Assembly: GCA_001897435.1 (NCBI GenBank)
Contig: MKSV01000007.1
Span: 1,488,001-1,552,000 of the forward strand
DNA: 64,000 nucleotides
Direction: 5' to 3'
Source of the DNA: Acidobacteriales bacterium 59-55
GTDB taxonomy: Bacteria; Acidobacteriota; Terriglobia; Terriglobales; Acidobacteriaceae
Shown here: one piece after another, positions 62,975-64,000 of the stretch
How the letters are laid out: each line of letters starts with the position of its first letter
Position numbering within the stretch: the stretch's first letter is position 1
The notes under the pieces: generated by a model
What the model was told of the DNA's origin: nothing
The model's input: the letters and a program-made list of their open reading frames with translations, nothing else
Database searches by the model: none
Translations under genes and position numbers: made by a program

Positions 62975-64000
62975 CCTCTTTCTTCGCGTGTTCCTTACAT
63001 TTTGGCTGGCGTCCGCACTTGTGCTCTTGAGTTTAGCTGTCATTACAGCTGCGACAAATGCACGTCCTCTTGCCCACCGATGGCTGATGCATTCACTGGA
63101 TCTCTATGCGAAGACTGCAATCGATGCATACGAAGAGGGAGGTTCGAAAAGACTCAATGAATATCTCATAGACATTCAAAGTGATGCGCTTACATCTGCC
63201 GTTCTTCTCGTGGACAATTCTGATGCTGCTGCGAGTCCAATGCCACCTGGCGCTGTAGATTTACTGGCCAGAGCTCGATCCGAGAAGCGTTCGGAATACT
63301 CCTTCGATTCTACGTGGCTTGGCGTAGTCAGGCAGACGCACGGCGATCATGTCTACTTCTTCATCGCCCAAGTGCCGCAAGTGAAGATGTTTGGGAACTA
63401 TGTTGACCCAGAAAAAGGACCGTTTCGAACGGCCTTTGTGTTGGTCATTTCGGCGGCTCTCTGCGGTCTGCTTGCTCGAAGCATTACGAAGCCAATCAGA
63501 AGCTTGCAGAGGACTGCCATGGATATCGCAGGCGGGGATCTCACGGCACGCGCCTCACCCGCCCTCGCGGGTCGTACCGACGAACTTGCTTCGTTGGCCC
63601 ATGACTTTGATCGCATGGCTGAGCGAGTTCAGCTTTTACTCGAACAGCAAAAGCTATTGCTCCGTGATATATCCCACGAACTGCGCTCGCCTCTAGCACG
63701 GCTAACTGTCTCGGCGGAGCTGGTACATCGTGGTGATCTCGCTGCAGCAGCTCGTATGCAGGCCGATATCAAGACCTTGGAGACGATGATTTCGGATTTG
63801 CTGACGCTTGCCCGGATTGACGCCTCGGATAAACACTCACGACGCGAATCAATTCACATAGGCCGATTGATACAACAAATTGTTAAGGATGCATCGTTTG
63901 AAGGAGAGGCTGAGGCAAAGACGGTCGTTCAGACAGGCGTCTTCGACCGCTATATTTCGGGAGACACGGGTCTCCTACACAGCTGTATCGAGAACATTGT
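62967..64000 (+). CDS. Sensor histidine kinase (CpxA-like), partial, continues past the window
   Basis: Runs off the right edge. ATG at 62967, overlapping the regulator stop. N-terminal membrane helix (VFLTFWLASALVLLSLAVI), periplasmic sensor segment about 30-150, second helix (FVLVISAALCGLLA), HAMP domain (ARSITKPIRSLQRTAMDIA then DELASLAHDFDRMAERV), and HisKA with His237 in LRDISHELRSPLARL. The ATPase domain would lie beyond the edge. Order matches CpxA/EnvZ-type kinases. Confidence 0.93.
   Translation, partial: MRSLFLRVFLTFWLASALVLLSLAVITAATNARPLAHRWLMHSLDLYAKTAIDAYEEGGSKRLNEYLIDIQSDALTSAVLLVDNSDAAASPMPPGAVDLLARARSEKRSEYSFDSTWLGVVRQTHGDHVYFFIAQVPQVKMFGNYVDPEKGPFRTAFVLVISAALCGLLARSITKPIRSLQRTAMDIAGGDLTARASPALAGRTDELASLAHDFDRMAERVQLLLEQQKLLLRDISHELRSPLARLTVSAELVHRGDLAAAARMQADIKTLETMISDLLTLARIDASDKHSRRESIHIGRLIQQIVKDASFEGEAEAKTVVQTGVFDRYISGDTGLLHSCIENI

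Noticed and set aside
49915..64000. Third copy of the 45-bp attachment repeat
   Set aside because: Looked for by eye using the conserved end of the repeat and not found, so a right end for a second element cannot be placed.

Overview
The window looks like a chromosome segment of an Acidobacteriota bacterium of the class Terriglobia (Granulicella/Edaphobacter/Terriglobus-like), carrying a CRISPR-bearing integrative element. This placement is inferred from protein style: bacillithiol gene bshC, a TonB-type energy transducer, tandem secreted beta-barrels, and a large Gly/Ser-rich lipoprotein built of ~100-residue repeats. It was not tested by phylogeny.

Positions 1-22 kb are ordinary chromosome: a DUF4440-like secreted protein, a soluble GAF/PAS histidine kinase, acs, an M3 peptidase, crcB behind a fluoride riboswitch, a DUF421 protein, galE, tonB, a catalytically degenerate M48-like protein, two paralogous outer-membrane barrels, bshC, a Nudix hydrolase, a cold-shock protein, PolX, the ctaB/DUF420 cytochrome-oxidase assembly pair, ssb and an initiator tRNA-fMet.

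Positions 21,983-49,915 form an integrative element of about 27.9 kb inserted at the 3' end of tRNA-fMet. A perfect 45-bp direct repeat marks both ends. Left to right it holds a leftward block (tyrosine integrase, excisionase-like HTH, Fic protein, MobF relaxase), a rightward restriction block (hsdM, DUF1016 nuclease, hsdS, hsdR with an in-frame TGA), an Mrr-like nuclease, an HNH nuclease, a NucS-like nuclease, the antirestriction protein ArdC and an orphan AbiEi-like protein. Next comes a complete type II-C CRISPR-Cas locus: a minus-strand tracrRNA, then cas9-cas1-cas2, then 16 identical 36-bp repeats. A minus-strand three-gene operon resembling traKLM/stbABC closes the element, followed by a palindrome-rich noncoding stretch next to the right attachment site. 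No coupling ATPase or type IV secretion genes are present, so the element is probably mobilizable rather than self-transmissible.

The CRISPR parts fit together. The tracrRNA anti-repeat pairs with nearly the whole 36-nt repeat and starts at a sigma70-like promoter divergent from cas9. Its complementarity fixes crRNA transcription to the minus strand. The array and the cas operon therefore converge on a strong 14-bp hairpin between cas2 and the first repeat.

Immediately beyond the right attachment site lies a second excisionase/integrase pair, suggesting a second element in the same tRNA locus. Its far end is not seen. Positions 51.8-64 kb hold accessory or chromosomal genes: a LysR regulator, a membrane/periplasmic pair with His/Met-rich segments, an SRPBCC protein, a repeat lipoprotein, two VOC proteins, a tandem-repeat secreted protein, an alpha/beta hydrolase, a Spy/CpxP-like protein and a CpxR/CpxA-like two-component system that runs off the window.
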